Source: Erwinia psidii
GTDB lineage: Bacteria; Pseudomonadota; Gammaproteobacteria; Enterobacterales; Enterobacteriaceae
Direction of reading: 5' to 3'
NCBI RefSeq assembly: GCF_003846135.1
Contig: NZ_RHHM01000005.1
Coordinates: 186,001 to 250,000, forward strand
Length of the DNA: 64,000 nt
In this document: positions 48,032-57,325 of the stretch, one piece after another
Numbering within the stretch: the stretch's first letter is position 1
How the letters are laid out: the number at the start of each line of letters is the position of its first letter
Translations under genes and position numbers: made by a program
The notes under the pieces: generated by a model
Told to the model about the DNA's origin: nothing
Databases searched by the model: none
What the model saw: only the letters and a program-made list of their open reading frames with translations

Positions 48032-49345
48032 CTATTCGGCTGTCCAGGCGCACTGTCCGTTGATCCAGGTACAGGCAATATTACGGTCATCACCCAGCGT
48101 CATCAGTACAAAAAGTTTCTCCCAGATATCAGCACTGTTAGCGAAGCGCAGCTTCTGCAGCGCCGAGACAGCCGGGTCAAGCACCACGAAATCGGCCTCT
48201 TTGCCCGGCATAAAGTTGCCAATACAGTGATGGAGATCGAGCGCATGTGCCCCCCCCAGCGTGGCATGATAGAAAGCTTCACAGGCGGCCAGTCTGTACT
48301 GTTTTAACTGGCCTACCTTGTAAGCCTCACCAAGCGTTTGCAGCATATTAAAGGTGGTTCCTGCTCCGACATCGGTGCCGATCCCCAGTTTTACGCCCTT
48401 TTTCCAACAGGTTTGCAAATCGAACAGGCCGCTGCCAAGAAACAGATTCGATGTCGGACAAAACGCGACGGCTGATTTGGTGTCGTGCAGACAATCCCAC
48501 TCCTGATCTTCCAGATGCAGACAATGTGCGAACACGCTGCGCCGCCCGGTTAGCTGGTGCTGATGATAGACATCAAGGTAGCCGTCATTAGCGGGAAACA
48601 GCGCCTTAACCCACTCGATCTCCTGCACATTTTCGCTCAGATGCGTGTGCATCCAGGTATCGGGGTATGTTTCTTTCAGCTCGCGCACTTTTTCCAGTAG
48701 CGCGGGTGAAGAGGTCGGTGCAAAACGCGGTGTCAGGGCATAGCCAAGGCGGCCACGGTTGTGCCAGCGGTTAATCAGTTCACGGGTTTGCTGCCAGCTC
48801 TGCTGCGGGGTTTCAATCAGCTCATCCGGCGCATTGCGGTCCATCATCACCTTCCCCGCAATCAGCCGCATCCCCAGTGCCTCTGCCGCCGTAAACAGTG
48901 CGTCAACCGACTGCGGATGTACTGTGCCAAACACCAGTGCGGTGGTGGTGCCATTGCTCAGTAACTGATGCAGAAAGAAAGCGGACATTTTTGCCGCATG
49001 CTCCGCGCAGTGATACTGGCTCTCCACCGGAAAGGTATATTGTTCCAGCCACTGCAACAATTGCTCGCCATAAGCACCTATCATTTCCGTCTGTGGGTAA
49101 TGGATATGCGTATCAACAAATCCGGGCACAATCACTTTGCCGCGATAGTCAGCAAGCGGAATGGCAGGGTCAAGCTGATGTTTTCCCTCCTGCCAGCTCT
49201 GCAATGAAACGATCTCCCCGCCGTTGAGCAGTAAAAGACCATCTGCAATGTAGCGGGAATAATGTGGTAGCCATGCAGGATCGGAGACAGTCTGGGTAAT
49301 ATCAAAAAAACTGCCGCGAACAGCCTGAGTGACGGAAAGTGACAT
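48032..49345 (-). CDS. guaD: Guanine deaminase GuaD
   Basis: 437 residues (E. coli 439), amidohydrolase family. Metal site PGFVDTHIHYPQTEMIGAYG (about 72-91) with HxH, MHTHLSEN (about 230), FAHCLHLEDQEW (about 270) and GTDVGAGTTFNML (about 320). It converts guanine to xanthine. The ATG at 49345 has AAGGA upstream. A sigma-54 promoter lies about 61 bp upstream. It converges on hpxO. Confidence 0.95.
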   Translation of the reverse strand: MSLSVTQAVRGSFFDITQTVSDPAWLPHYSRYIADGLLLLNGGEIVSLQSWQEGKHQLDPAIPLADYRGKVIVPGFVDTHIHYPQTEMIGAYGEQLLQWLEQYTFPVESQYHCAEHAAKMSAFFLHQLLSNGTTTALVFGTVHPQSVDALFTAAEALGMRLIAGKVMMDRNAPDELIETPQQSWQQTRELINRWHNRGRLGYALTPRFAPTSSPALLEKVRELKETYPDTWMHTHLSENVQEIEWVKALFPANDGYLDVYHQHQLTGRRSVFAHCLHLEDQEWDCLHDTKSAVAFCPTSNLFLGSGLFDLQTCWKKGVKLGIGTDVGAGTTFNMLQTLGEAYKVGQLKQYRLAACEAFYHATLGGAHALDLHHCIGNFMPGKEADFVVLDPAVSALQKLRFANSADIWEKLFVLMTLGDDRNIACTWINGQCAWTAE

Positions 49346-49406
49346 AGCGATTCCTTGTGAGCGCCGGGCCGGCTGCAGTATGGTGCGGGTGACCATTAAA
49401 AAACAA

Positions 49407-49422
49407 AGCAATTGTTATGCCA
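49407..49422 (-). promoter_or_regulatory. Sigma-54 promoter of guaD
   Basis: On the minus strand TGGCATAACAATTGCT has GG-N10-GC spacing and matches TGGCAC-N5-TTGCT at 10 of 11 fixed positions. Confidence 0.82.
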
Positions 49423-49602
49423 GCGAACTGTCTGGAATTTAGTTGTTTTTTATCATGACGTTAATTTATTCTGGACCAGATGGCTGTTTATTCCTGTCTG
49501 AGGGTTGCAGAGAACAGCAAACGATTGCTGCCGGTCATTATCAGCCAGCCTCCTTCGCATAAGGCTGTCATAGCACCATTATCGGGCAAAATTGCAATAC
49601 AA

Positions 49603-49619
49603 TGCACTGCTGTTGTGCT
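49603..49619. promoter_or_regulatory. NtrC-like dyad upstream of guaD
   Basis: TGCACTGCTGTTGTGCT fits TGCACY-N5-RGTGCA with two mismatches in the second half. It is about 190 bp upstream of the guaD sigma-54 promoter, within the divergent guaD-ydfG region. Confidence 0.5.
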
Positions 49620-49715
49620 CGCGCTTCTCTGAAGAAACGCAATATCCGTCTGACTTATCATGCTGACGGCAAAGTGATATGGTGAAAAGCCGGGAATGTG
49701 TTGAGGAACAATGAG

Positions 49716-50462
49716 ATGATTGTTTTTGTTACAGGTGCCACCGCCGGCTTCGGTAGGAGCATTACGCGCCGTTTTGTTACTCAGGGTCACAAAGTTATCG
49801 CCACAGGTCGCCGCAGGGAACGTTTACAGGCGCTGAAGGACGAGTTGGGCAACAATGTTTTTACACTTGAACTCGATGTCAGAGACCGTGCCGGCATTGC
49901 CAGCGCGTTGGACAGCCTGCCAGCCAGCTGGCGCGATATTGATGTGCTGGTCAACAACGCCGGGCTGGCTCTCGGCATGGCTCCCGCTCATCTGGCAGAT
50001 GTGGAAGACTGGGAGTTGATGATTGATACCAATAATAAGGGACTGGTCTATATGACCCGCGCCGTGTTACCCGCGATGGTTGAACGTAATAACGGACATA
50101 TTATCAATATTGGCTCTACGGCGGGCAACTGGCCCTACGCTGGCGGCAACGTTTATGGCGCAACCAAGGCTTTCGTTCGCCAGTTCAGCCTTAATCTGCG
50201 TACCGATCTTCACGGAACGGCACTGCGGGTGACCGATATTGAGCCAGGACTGGTCGGTGGCACCGAATTCTCCAACGTGCGCTTTAAGGGGGATGATGCT
50301 AAAGCAAACAATGTCTATGTCGGCGTTGAACCTTTAACCGCAGAGGACGTCACGGAAGCCGTGTTCTGGGTGGCTACGCTGCCAAAACATGTGAACATCA
50401 ATACGCTTGAGATGATGCCAGTGAGCCAGACGCTGGCGGGTCTGAAGGTACATAAAACCTGA
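49716..50462 (+). CDS. ydfG: Short-chain dehydrogenase YdfG
   Basis: 248 residues, the E. coli length, and very similar. NADP loop TGATAGFG (about 6-13), NNAG (about 82), catalytic Ser in IGSTAG and YxxxK in YGATK (about 147-151). YdfG oxidises L-allo-threonine, serine and 3-hydroxypropionate with NADP and reduces malonic semialdehyde. The ATG at 49716 has GAGGAA upstream. Confidence 0.96.
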   Translation: MIVFVTGATAGFGRSITRRFVTQGHKVIATGRRRERLQALKDELGNNVFTLELDVRDRAGIASALDSLPASWRDIDVLVNNAGLALGMAPAHLADVEDWELMIDTNNKGLVYMTRAVLPAMVERNNGHIINIGSTAGNWPYAGGNVYGATKAFVRQFSLNLRTDLHGTALRVTDIEPGLVGGTEFSNVRFKGDDAKANNVYVGVEPLTAEDVTEAVFWVATLPKHVNINTLEMMPVSQTLAGLKVHKT

Positions 50463-50528
50463 CCTGCCAGCGGAGTTCTCCTGTTTCTCCTCAAAACAAC
50501 GGCACCAGAATGCTGATGCCGCTTTTCT

Positions 50529-51556
50529 TTACCGGCTGGCGGCAAAGTTTTGTAATGTCGAGGCGTTATTAACCAGCACCGGCATACGCATCACCAGATG
50601 GGCAGCGGTAACGTAAAGCCATTGATGGTTGCTCTTATCCGTACACAGCGCCAGATTTCCGGTGACTGTTGACGGTATCAGGATTTTACCTGGCGGCGTA
50701 CCTTCCGCAGAATAGATCCGCACCCCTTCTTTATAGCTGCTCCAGACGTTGCCCTTCTCGTCCACTTTAATACCGTCCGGGATGCCGGCTGTAATTTCCG
50801 CGAAAGTCTGCCCATCCTGCAGGGTATTGTTACTCACGCGATAAGCGATGATCCGCTTTGCAAGCGCGGGATTACTGAAATCATGAGCCTGTTCAGAATC
50901 AGCAACATAGAAGCATTTACCGTCCGGTGAAAAAGCAAGCCCGTTTGGTGAGTGAACTTCCGGCTCGTTCATCCGTTTCAGGATTTTTGAGGTCGGATCA
51001 TAGCGATAAATATATTCGCCACCCTGTTCGGGCGTACCGCCATAGCTTTCTTTTTTATTCAGCACGCCAAAGGTAGGATCGCTAAACCAGATTGCGCCAT
51101 CTGGCGCAACCACTTCGTCATTCGGGCTGTTAAGCCGCTTACCTTGCCACGAATCGGCCAGTACCACCCAGTGTCCGTCGTGCTCCTGACGCAAAATAGC
51201 GCGTTTGCCGTGTGACGCTGCAATAATTCGGCCTTCGGCATCCACCGCATGGACGTTCTGATAATCGGAGGGAGAAAGCCATACCTTCAGGCCCTGCTTC
51301 CCGACCAGCTCATGACTTTATTTTGCTTATCGTCACTGAATATGAGCGAGCCATCTGACATGCAGGCTGGTCCTTATGACCATACCGCTTTATTGGTGAT
51401 CTGTTCAGCATGACTGTGGCTGTCCACCAGACCGGAAAACGCAGGCTGTTCCACAACAAAACGAACGCCCGCCACCTCCGTTTCGGCATGTGCCGCCCCT
51501 GACAAAATCATTCCCAGCAGCAGGCCGGTGACAGGCTTATTTGTACTAAAAAACAT
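50529..51556 (-). pseudogene. SMP-30/gluconolactonase-family gene, broken
   Basis: The N-terminal part (51374-51556) has a signal peptide ending in GAAHAETEV and reads to NKAVWS, where a TAA stop at 51374-51376 occurs. The same frame then continues GPACMSDGSLIFSDDKQNKV, and near 51310-51325 a frameshift moves to KVWLSPSDYQNVHAVDAEGR and the long downstream frame to 50529. That part keeps the beta-propeller motifs LNSPNDEVVAPDGAIWFSDP and EPEVHSPNGLAFSPDGK. The intact form would be a secreted lactonase of about 340 residues. One stop plus one shift could also be sequencing errors. Confidence 0.8.
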
Positions 51557-51569
51557 GATTTATTCCTCT

Positions 51570-52142
51570 TCAGCTGGCGCAAACGCCTTTTATTCTGGTG
51601 ATATTGGCACCGGGTTTCAGTTTGATAACCAGCTGAACATTCGGCTCATTTCCCACCGTTCGTGTTACATGACCAATACGTGGATCGTTGGGGCGCGCCC
51701 GCGAGGTACTGTCGGCGTTGAACTGTATTTCACCAGGCCCCTGAACCAGGGTGCTTCCGTCCGTCGTTTCAACTGACCATTTTCCTGACAGGGTGATCAC
51801 CCACTGAGGCCCCGGAGCATGATGCCAGTTACCAACGTATCCCGGTGGCAGTACGGCCCAGGCCGTGCTTTCCACTTCATCGGGGGAGATACCAATCCAC
51901 TGTGGGGCCGAGGGTGGCGCATAACTTTTGTACTCCAGCCCTTCCATCCGGCAACGGCCAATATGCGTTGCCCCCTGCTCATCAGCCCAGACGGTGGCAT
52001 ATTTCACCTCAGGCTGTTTTTTTCCATTGCTGACTGTCTGAGTGGCACTGTTTGCCGGTACGGGCTCCAGGTTACTACCGGAAAATGACAGAGTGGATAC
52101 GCCATAAAGCGCCATAAAAATTAGTAATTTGCTGTTACTCAT
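51570..52142 (-). CDS. Secreted cupin-domain protein
   Basis: 190 residues with an N-terminal signal segment (SKLLIFMALYGVSTLSFS) and a single cupin barrel (about 95-185; metal-ligand region GNWHHAPGPQWVITLSGKWS). It resembles secreted cupins found beside SMP-30 lactonases. It lies 13 bp upstream of the broken lactonase gene on the same strand, so the two form an operon. The start at 52142 follows a weak GACGAGA sequence; an ATG five codons earlier is possible. Confidence 0.75.
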   Translation of the reverse strand: MSNSKLLIFMALYGVSTLSFSGSNLEPVPANSATQTVSNGKKQPEVKYATVWADEQGATHIGRCRMEGLEYKSYAPPSAPQWIGISPDEVESTAWAVLPPGYVGNWHHAPGPQWVITLSGKWSVETTDGSTLVQGPGEIQFNADSTSRARPNDPRIGHVTRTVGNEPNVQLVIKLKPGANITRIKGVCAS

Positions 52143-52354
52143 GCAGTTTCTCGTCATTGGCTAATTCGCGATATAAGCGTAGTTGGGGTTTGAGGTCCAA
52201 TCGTGTAAAAAACCACGTTAAGGAAATAACCTTTTGTTTTATTTATAAAAAAATCAACCATCTGATGGTTATGATGATCCAGCTTTACCCAGGATTTTTG
52301 TGTATACTTGCTGCTGAGAGGTATCTACATTTTAAGGATGGAAGGTAGAACGTT

Positions 52355-52684
52355 ATGAAAGTAAGTGATGTTGCGCTACTTAAGTCAGGGTTTAGTCATG
52401 CAGATCTACAAAAACTGAAAAACAATATTGCTAATTATGGCGGATCGCTGGATTCCGTGATTCATGATCTTGCCAACCGCTTCAACGCCTCAAAGTGGAT
52501 TACTATCGCTGCTTTTACCATACTTACTCTCACACTAATGCTGGCATCTATAGATACCAGCATCACGCTTGCGGCAACGCTTGCGATTTTATTATCTTTT
52601 ATATGGTATTTAACGCCAGCGAAGCTGGCATACAAGTCATGGCGCTATCGCAGATTAACGACTAATTCTGAACCACGTCAGTAA
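52355..52684 (+). CDS. Small two-helix membrane protein, unknown
   Basis: 109 residues. The first 45 look helical (SGFSHADLQKLKNNIANYGG), then two membrane helices (about 48-68 and 71-88) and a basic tail. GGAAGGTAGAACGTT precedes ATG. Its 3' end overlaps the convergent gene at 52662 by 23 bp. I recognise no family. Low GC and the neighbouring relic suggest accessory DNA. Confidence 0.6.
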   Translation: MKVSDVALLKSGFSHADLQKLKNNIANYGGSLDSVIHDLANRFNASKWITIAAFTILTLTLMLASIDTSITLAATLAILLSFIWYLTPAKLAYKSWRYRRLTTNSEPRQ

Positions 52685-53480
52685 CAGACATAAGGTCAAA
52701 TATAACCTTAGCTTTAACACCATAACCGACAATTTTCATTGCGAGCTTTGGACGGCTCATGGTGCTGACTTTCCGGTAATCATCGGCGGGCAGATATCGA
52801 AATAAACGCCATGTTCCAGGGCGTCTGAACAAACCGAATATGCTATATGCATTCGCAACAAGCGAGACTGATTTATAGATCCCCAGCCCGCTTTTACGGC
52901 TGAACCCCATGAATTCAGTTGTGGACATAGCTGCATCAGCAACCAAACCTTCCGAGGTTTTGTTATCCATTGCGTAGTGCGCAATTTCTTTGCTTATGCC
53001 GTTCGCACCATCAGTAACCAAAACTGCACCAGCCAGAACACCCAAGGGCGTCACAGAACCTATTAGAGTCAGACCAACAGCTATTTCAACGCCGGACAAA
53101 ACCACATTTACAGCAGAAATCACATACCCCACAATTTTGTTATTTTCCCGGACGAACTCCACTTTGGCATAAAGTTTCGCCACTTTCGTGCGCAGCATTC
53201 GACCCTGCTCTTCATGATTTTCGGTCTCTGCCCTGAGGTTTTTTACGCAGGCCATGCATTCTTCATCAGACTTTGCGCGTCGTGCGGTTGCAAACTGCTG
53301 CTCAATAACCTCTTTTATTTCCTGAACAAAATTCATACGTGTGAAACCATCTCTGAGATGAAAAGCAGACTGCGTATTAGCTGTATTGATAAGCTTTCTG
53401 GCCTCAAGATTAACCATTGTTTCAGCCCAGGCTTTATTTCTCCCGTCTGAGCGCATCATATCGAGTAATGCCGCGTCCAT
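52662..53480 (-). CDS. DUF4225-like membrane protein
   Basis: 272 residues. The N-terminal half (about 1-115) is a charged, helical region with a CxxC (CMAC near 79-82). The C-terminal half has Gly-rich hydrophobic helices (YVISAVNVVLSGVEIAVGLT, then PLGVLAGAVLVTDGANG) as in DUF4225 proteins, which are of unknown function and common in accessory loci of Enterobacterales. The start follows ACAGGAAGAACAGA. Convergent overlap with the small membrane gene and a resolvase relic immediately upstream mark this as an inserted unit. Confidence 0.65.
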   Translation of the reverse strand: MDAALLDMMRSDGRNKAWAETMVNLEARKLINTANTQSAFHLRDGFTRMNFVQEIKEVIEQQFATARRAKSDEECMACVKNLRAETENHEEQGRMLRTKVAKLYAKVEFVRENNKIVGYVISAVNVVLSGVEIAVGLTLIGSVTPLGVLAGAVLVTDGANGISKEIAHYAMDNKTSEGLVADAAMSTTEFMGFSRKSGLGIYKSVSLVANAYSIFGLFRRPGTWRLFRYLPADDYRKVSTMSRPKLAMKIVGYGVKAKVIFDLMSVTDVVQN

Positions 53481-53497
53481 TCTGTTCTTCCTGTATA

Positions 53498-53700
53498 TTA
53501 TTTCACCGATGATACCCCGTTATTATCAGCTGTAAACTGTCTTTTCAGACGGAAATATGTTGGTCTCGATATGCCTGTTTTCCCCGATACAGCCTTAAAT
53601 GAAGCACCCTGTTTAATCAGAGTCAGAGCTGAAGCTGTCGCCAGAGGGGGCTTCCTTCCGAACCGAACAATTTCAGGAATGCTGCGGACGTTTATTCGTC
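53498..53700 (-). pseudogene. Serine recombinase (resolvase), C-terminal relic
   Basis: On the minus strand the frame reads FGRKPPLATASALTLIKQGA, continuing SFKAVSGKTGISRPTYFRLK before a stop at 53498. This is the helix-turn-helix domain of resolvase/invertase recombinases (GRKPxL...GxSxxxVxxxxGISRxTxYR). The catalytic domain is missing; upstream sequence (53700-53738) does not continue it. It lies 18 bp before the DUF4225-like gene. Confidence 0.8.
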
Positions 53701-53738
53701 GTTTTGGCTCTGATGTTTGCCAGAGTGATCAGGGAGCG

Positions 53739-54065
53739 TCAGGCCCGTCCCCATCCTGAGATAATGATCAACATGCCGCACAATGCCACCGCGGCGCCCA
53801 GCCAGTCATAGAGACTGAGACGAACACCATCCACCAGACGTAACCACAACAGTGCCGTTAAGACATACACGCCGCCATACGCGGCATAAACGCGTCCGCT
53901 GGCCTCAGGATGGAGTGTCAGCAGCCAGACAAACAGTGCCAGGCTGAGTGTGCCAGGCAGCAACAGCAGTACCGAGCCGCCTTTTTTAAGCCACAACCAC
54001 GGCAAAAAACAGCCAGTAATTTCCGCCAGCGCGGTGATAAAAAACAGCAGGGTCGTCTTTAACAA
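53739..54065 (-). CDS. ynfA: YnfA-family (UPF0060) membrane protein
   Basis: 108 residues, the length of E. coli YnfA, if translation starts at TTG 54065 ([20 protein letters not shown]), which aligns with MIKTTLLFFATALCEI. GGGAG lies 13 nt upstream. The upstream ATG in frame at 54158 would add 31 unrelated residues. Four membrane helices of a small-multidrug-resistance-like fold; E. coli YnfA relatives export drugs. It is divergent from ynfB as in E. coli. Confidence 0.92.
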   Translation of the reverse strand: MLKTTLLFFITALAEITGCFLPWLWLKKGGSVLLLLPGTLSLALFVWLLTLHPEASGRVYAAYGGVYVLTALLWLRLVDGVRLSLYDWLGAAVALCGMLIIISGWGRA

Positions 54066-54192
54066 AATTTCTATTTCTCCCGGACGTAAACGAAATCCCG
54101 ACGCCTGGTAGGTGCCGGAACGGCCTGATGATATAATCATTCCCTTAATCTCATACAAGCTGACCGTTTGGGGATCAACTCTTAAGGAATCG

Positions 54193-54543
54193 ATGATGAA
54201 AATGACGATGAAAACCTGGCAGAAAGTTGTTCTGCCTCTGATGCTGTTTGTTGCGGTGCCTGTGTTCCAACAACATGTTCAGGCGAAAACAGATACGCTG
54301 ATCATTCAAAATGGCAACCCTGCCCTGAGCAACGAACAGGCCCGTCAGCAGAGGCAGCAATGGGAACAAACGCAGCGCCTGCGTAGCAAAGAAAATTTAC
54401 GTGATGAAAAAAATTTTGATAAAAGCGACCGGGCTATTGACAACCGCGATACCTGTGAGCAAAGCCTGAATGTTAACGCCTACTGGGAACCCAACACCCT
54501 GCGCTGCCTCGATCGCCGTACGGGCCATCCTGTCGCTCCGTAA
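54193..54543 (+). CDS. ynfB: YnfB-like (UPF0482) exported protein
   Basis: 116 residues with a signal peptide ([20 protein letters not shown], cleaved near VQA) and the family C-terminus [20 protein letters not shown] followed by RCLDRRTG, nearly the same as E. coli YnfB. Start at ATG 54193 with AAGGAA upstream; several ATGs follow closely. Probably periplasmic; function unknown. Order ynfA-ynfB is conserved, but speG and ynfC are missing here. Confidence 0.92.
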   Translation: MMKMTMKTWQKVVLPLMLFVAVPVFQQHVQAKTDTLIIQNGNPALSNEQARQQRQQWEQTQRLRSKENLRDEKNFDKSDRAIDNRDTCEQSLNVNAYWEPNTLRCLDRRTGHPVAP

Positions 54544-54594
54544 CAGAATAATGCTGCTATAGTTACTGCTGAATTCATGCAAAAGGAAATGATG

Positions 54595-54885
54595 ATGAAA
54601 CATATCACGTGGATGTTCAGCGCACTAATTATTGCTTCCCCGCTGGTGGTACAGGCCTCCTGCGAAACGGTAAAAGCAGATATCAATCAGAAAATTATCA
54701 ACAATGGTGTGTCTGCCGGCAGCTTCTCACTGGAGATTGTGCCGAATGATCGGGTCGATCGGGCGGATGGTCAGGTGGTGGGACACTGTGATAATGATAG
54801 GCAGAAAATTGTTTATAAGCGCAACCCGAATGAGGACGATGCCCCCGCAGGCACGGGGTCTTCGCAAGATGCGCCGTCATCCTGA
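54595..54885 (+). CDS. ynfD: YnfD-like DUF1161 periplasmic protein
   Basis: 96 residues. Signal peptide (WMFSALIIASPLVVQA) then CETVKADINQKIINNGV and FSLEIVPNDRVDRADGQVVG, HCDNDRQKIVYKR, the pattern of DUF1161 proteins such as E. coli YnfD. Three ATGs in a row occur; the third (54595) has AAAAGGA at the best distance. It follows ynfB by 51 bp. Function unknown. Confidence 0.85.
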   Translation: MKHITWMFSALIIASPLVVQASCETVKADINQKIINNGVSAGSFSLEIVPNDRVDRADGQVVGHCDNDRQKIVYKRNPNEDDAPAGTGSSQDAPSS

Positions 54886-55654
54886 CGTTTCGAGGCACCT
54901 GCACTCAGGCCAACGGGATGAGATGTTAGATTGCGGCCAAACGCGTCGCGTGATCTGCTGAGATCCCCTCCTTTATCATGGGCTGCCCTGGCAGCCTGCT
55001 TTACTTTGCAGCACCCGATCACGGGTTCTGACGCTCAATGGAAAGACAATTCACCTCAAACAATATTCTCCCCCTCTGACGCCTCTTTTAATGGCCTCAT
55101 ATGTCCTTATGTCACCTGTTCTGCCAGCGTAAGGGATAATGGCCGGGCATATTGATATGCCCGTAACTGCGCTGGTTACCAGTCGTACGTCTGTTTCCTG
55201 CCATTTACCCATTTAATACATCCACTGATACCATAAGCTGATTAGCGCCCAGTAGCGATTCTTCTGACATGCACACAACAGATAATTTTGTAAGCACTGT
55301 ATTAACTGACTAAAGCCTCAAGCGTCCGGCCTCCTCGCCGGTGTTGACGACCGTGGCCTGGCTTCTGCTCTGACCTCAACATTCACTCTGGTCCCCGGCA
55401 GCCAGGACAGGTGGCTTTGGACAACAGAATAATTGTTACAGTGTCACAATTGTGACGATAAATATTGTTTATCAAGCTGAGGCCAGAGTTTATCTGGGCT
55501 GGCACGGAATATGCGTGATTTCTATCTTTCTGATTTTTGGTCTTAAACTGGCAACAGCGCCAGAGAACTGCTATAGCTTTTAATGCTCTTTTTACCTTTA
55601 AATAACAAAAGTGCCATAAGTTGTATTAATTGACCGTCAGGGAGAATGAATTAC
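54886..55654. other. Region upstream of the OsmU-type operon
   Basis: About 770 bp without a supported gene. It contains a perfect 14-bp palindrome GTCACAATTGTGAC at 55443-55456, about 200 bp before the first permease, which may be an operator. I recognise nothing else; short frames at 54900-55150 lack homology. Confidence 0.5.
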
Positions 55655-56371
55655 ATGCAAAATGCATCGCTTATGCGGCGAACTTTGCTTGCCGTTTTTT
55701 TTATTGTTGTCGCGATAGCCCTGCTGATCTATGGGTTGGGGCCGGACATCATCAAAGCTCGCCAGGTTGATCTTATCTACCTTGGACAAAAACATATGTT
55801 CCTGGTTTTCTGGTCGATGCTGGCGGCACTTCTCGTCGGCATCCCCAGCGGGATCATACTCAGTCGCCCTTTCGCCCGTCGCTGGGCAGAATTTGTTATG
55901 CAAATTTTCAACATCGGCAACACCCTTCCGCCACTGGCGGTGCTGGCGATGGCGATGGTGATTATCGGCATCGGCGAACGCCCGGCGATCATTACGCTGT
56001 TCCTCGCTTCACTGCTGCCGATTGTGCGTAACACCTATTCCGGGTTGTGTGCTGTTCCCTCTTCGTTGCTTGAAGCGGCAAACGGTATTGGCATGACCAA
56101 AGGGCAACGCCTGCGTCAGGTCGAATTGCCGAACGCTTCGCCAGTGATTATGTCCGGGATCCGTATAGCCACCGCGATCAATGTCGGTACGGCGCCGTTA
56201 GCTTTTCTGATTGGCGCCAGTAACTATGGTGAACTGATCTTCCCAGGTATCTATCTCAATGATTTTCCCACGTTGATACTGGGCGCAGCAGCCACCGCTC
56301 TGTTTGCGCTGATCCTTGACATGTTGCTGGCTGGTCTGGGCCGTTTACTCAGTCCACACGTCGCCGTATAG
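55655..56371 (+). CDS. OsmU-type ABC transporter permease
   Basis: 238 residues with about six membrane helices and the permease loop ANGIGMTKGQRLRQVELPNA (EAA-type motif). It belongs to the OpuC/YehY/OsmY-type permeases for glycine betaine and related solutes. ATG at 55655 lies 10 nt after GGGAG; an ATG at 55646 is too close. First gene of a four-gene operon with the same order (permease, binding protein, permease, ATPase) as Salmonella osmU (STM1494-1491). Confidence 0.88.
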   Translation: MQNASLMRRTLLAVFFIVVAIALLIYGLGPDIIKARQVDLIYLGQKHMFLVFWSMLAALLVGIPSGIILSRPFARRWAEFVMQIFNIGNTLPPLAVLAMAMVIIGIGERPAIITLFLASLLPIVRNTYSGLCAVPSSLLEAANGIGMTKGQRLRQVELPNASPVIMSGIRIATAINVGTAPLAFLIGASNYGELIFPGIYLNDFPTLILGAAATALFALILDMLLAGLGRLLSPHVAV

Positions 56372-56389
56372 AATAATAAGGAGTTGATT

Positions 56390-57316
56390 ATGGCGCAGGC
56401 CATTTATCTGACCCGCTGGGTTCGCAATACTGTACTGGCGCTCAGCGCCCTGATGACGACCACTGCCACCGTCAGTGCAGCCACTCCCATTGTGATGGCG
56501 ACACAGAGCTACACAGAGCAGCACGTTCTTTCAGCCATCACCACTCTGTATCTCGGCAAAAAAGGTTTTCAGGTAGAGCCAAAAACCAATATCGCCACCA
56601 CCATCAGCCGTAATGCAATGATCAACCGACAGATCGATATGACCTGGGAATATACCGGCACCTCGCTGATTATTTTCAACCATATCACCAAACCCATGTC
56701 TGCTCAGGAAGGTTACGAGACGGTTAAAAGGCTTGATGCCCGACTGGGCTTGATCTGGCTTAACCCGGCCCCGATGAATGATACCTATGCCTTTGCCATG
56801 CAGCGTAAACGTGCAGATCAAGAGCAGATTGATACCATGTCTCAACTGGCGGCAAAAATTGAACAGGTTCGCTCGCAGGACCCTGAAAATAACTGGACGC
56901 TGGGTCTGGACCTTGAATTTGCCGGCCGTGCCGATGGTCTGAAACCTTTACAGAAAGCCTACAATATGCCGCTGGATCGCCCCCAGATCCGTCAGATGGA
57001 CCCCGGTCTTGTTTATAACGCGACCCGCGATGGCTTTGTTGATGCCGGCCTGGTTTATACCACCGATGGCCGTGTCAAAGGGTTCGATCTGAAAGTACTG
57101 AAAGACGACAAAGGGTTCTTCCCCAGCTACGCGGTAACGCCCGTTCTGACCAAAGAGACACTGGATTCACATCCGGGTCTGGCAGAGGCGTTGAATGCGC
57201 TGTCACCCCTAATCACTAATGAAGCAATCACGGAAATGAACAAGCGTGTGGATATTGACCACCAGTCGCCGCAACAGGTGGCCAGCGATTTCCTGAAATC
57301 TAAAGGCTTAATCTGA
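56390..57316 (+). CDS. OsmU-type compatible-solute binding protein
   Basis: 308 residues with a signal peptide cleaved near VSAATP. Family features of OpuAC-type binding proteins: [35 protein letters not shown], then [13 protein letters not shown], and [15 protein letters not shown]. The aromatic residues W, Y and F in these stretches would cage a quaternary amine. AAGGAG precedes ATG. It lies 18 bp after the first permease. Expected ligand: glycine betaine, choline-O-sulphate or similar. Confidence 0.9.
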   Translation: MAQAIYLTRWVRNTVLALSALMTTTATVSAATPIVMATQSYTEQHVLSAITTLYLGKKGFQVEPKTNIATTISRNAMINRQIDMTWEYTGTSLIIFNHITKPMSAQEGYETVKRLDARLGLIWLNPAPMNDTYAFAMQRKRADQEQIDTMSQLAAKIEQVRSQDPENNWTLGLDLEFAGRADGLKPLQKAYNMPLDRPQIRQMDPGLVYNATRDGFVDAGLVYTTDGRVKGFDLKVLKDDKGFFPSYAVTPVLTKETLDSHPGLAEALNALSPLITNEAITEMNKRVDIDHQSPQQVASDFLKSKGLI

Positions 57317-57325
57317 GGAGAACGC

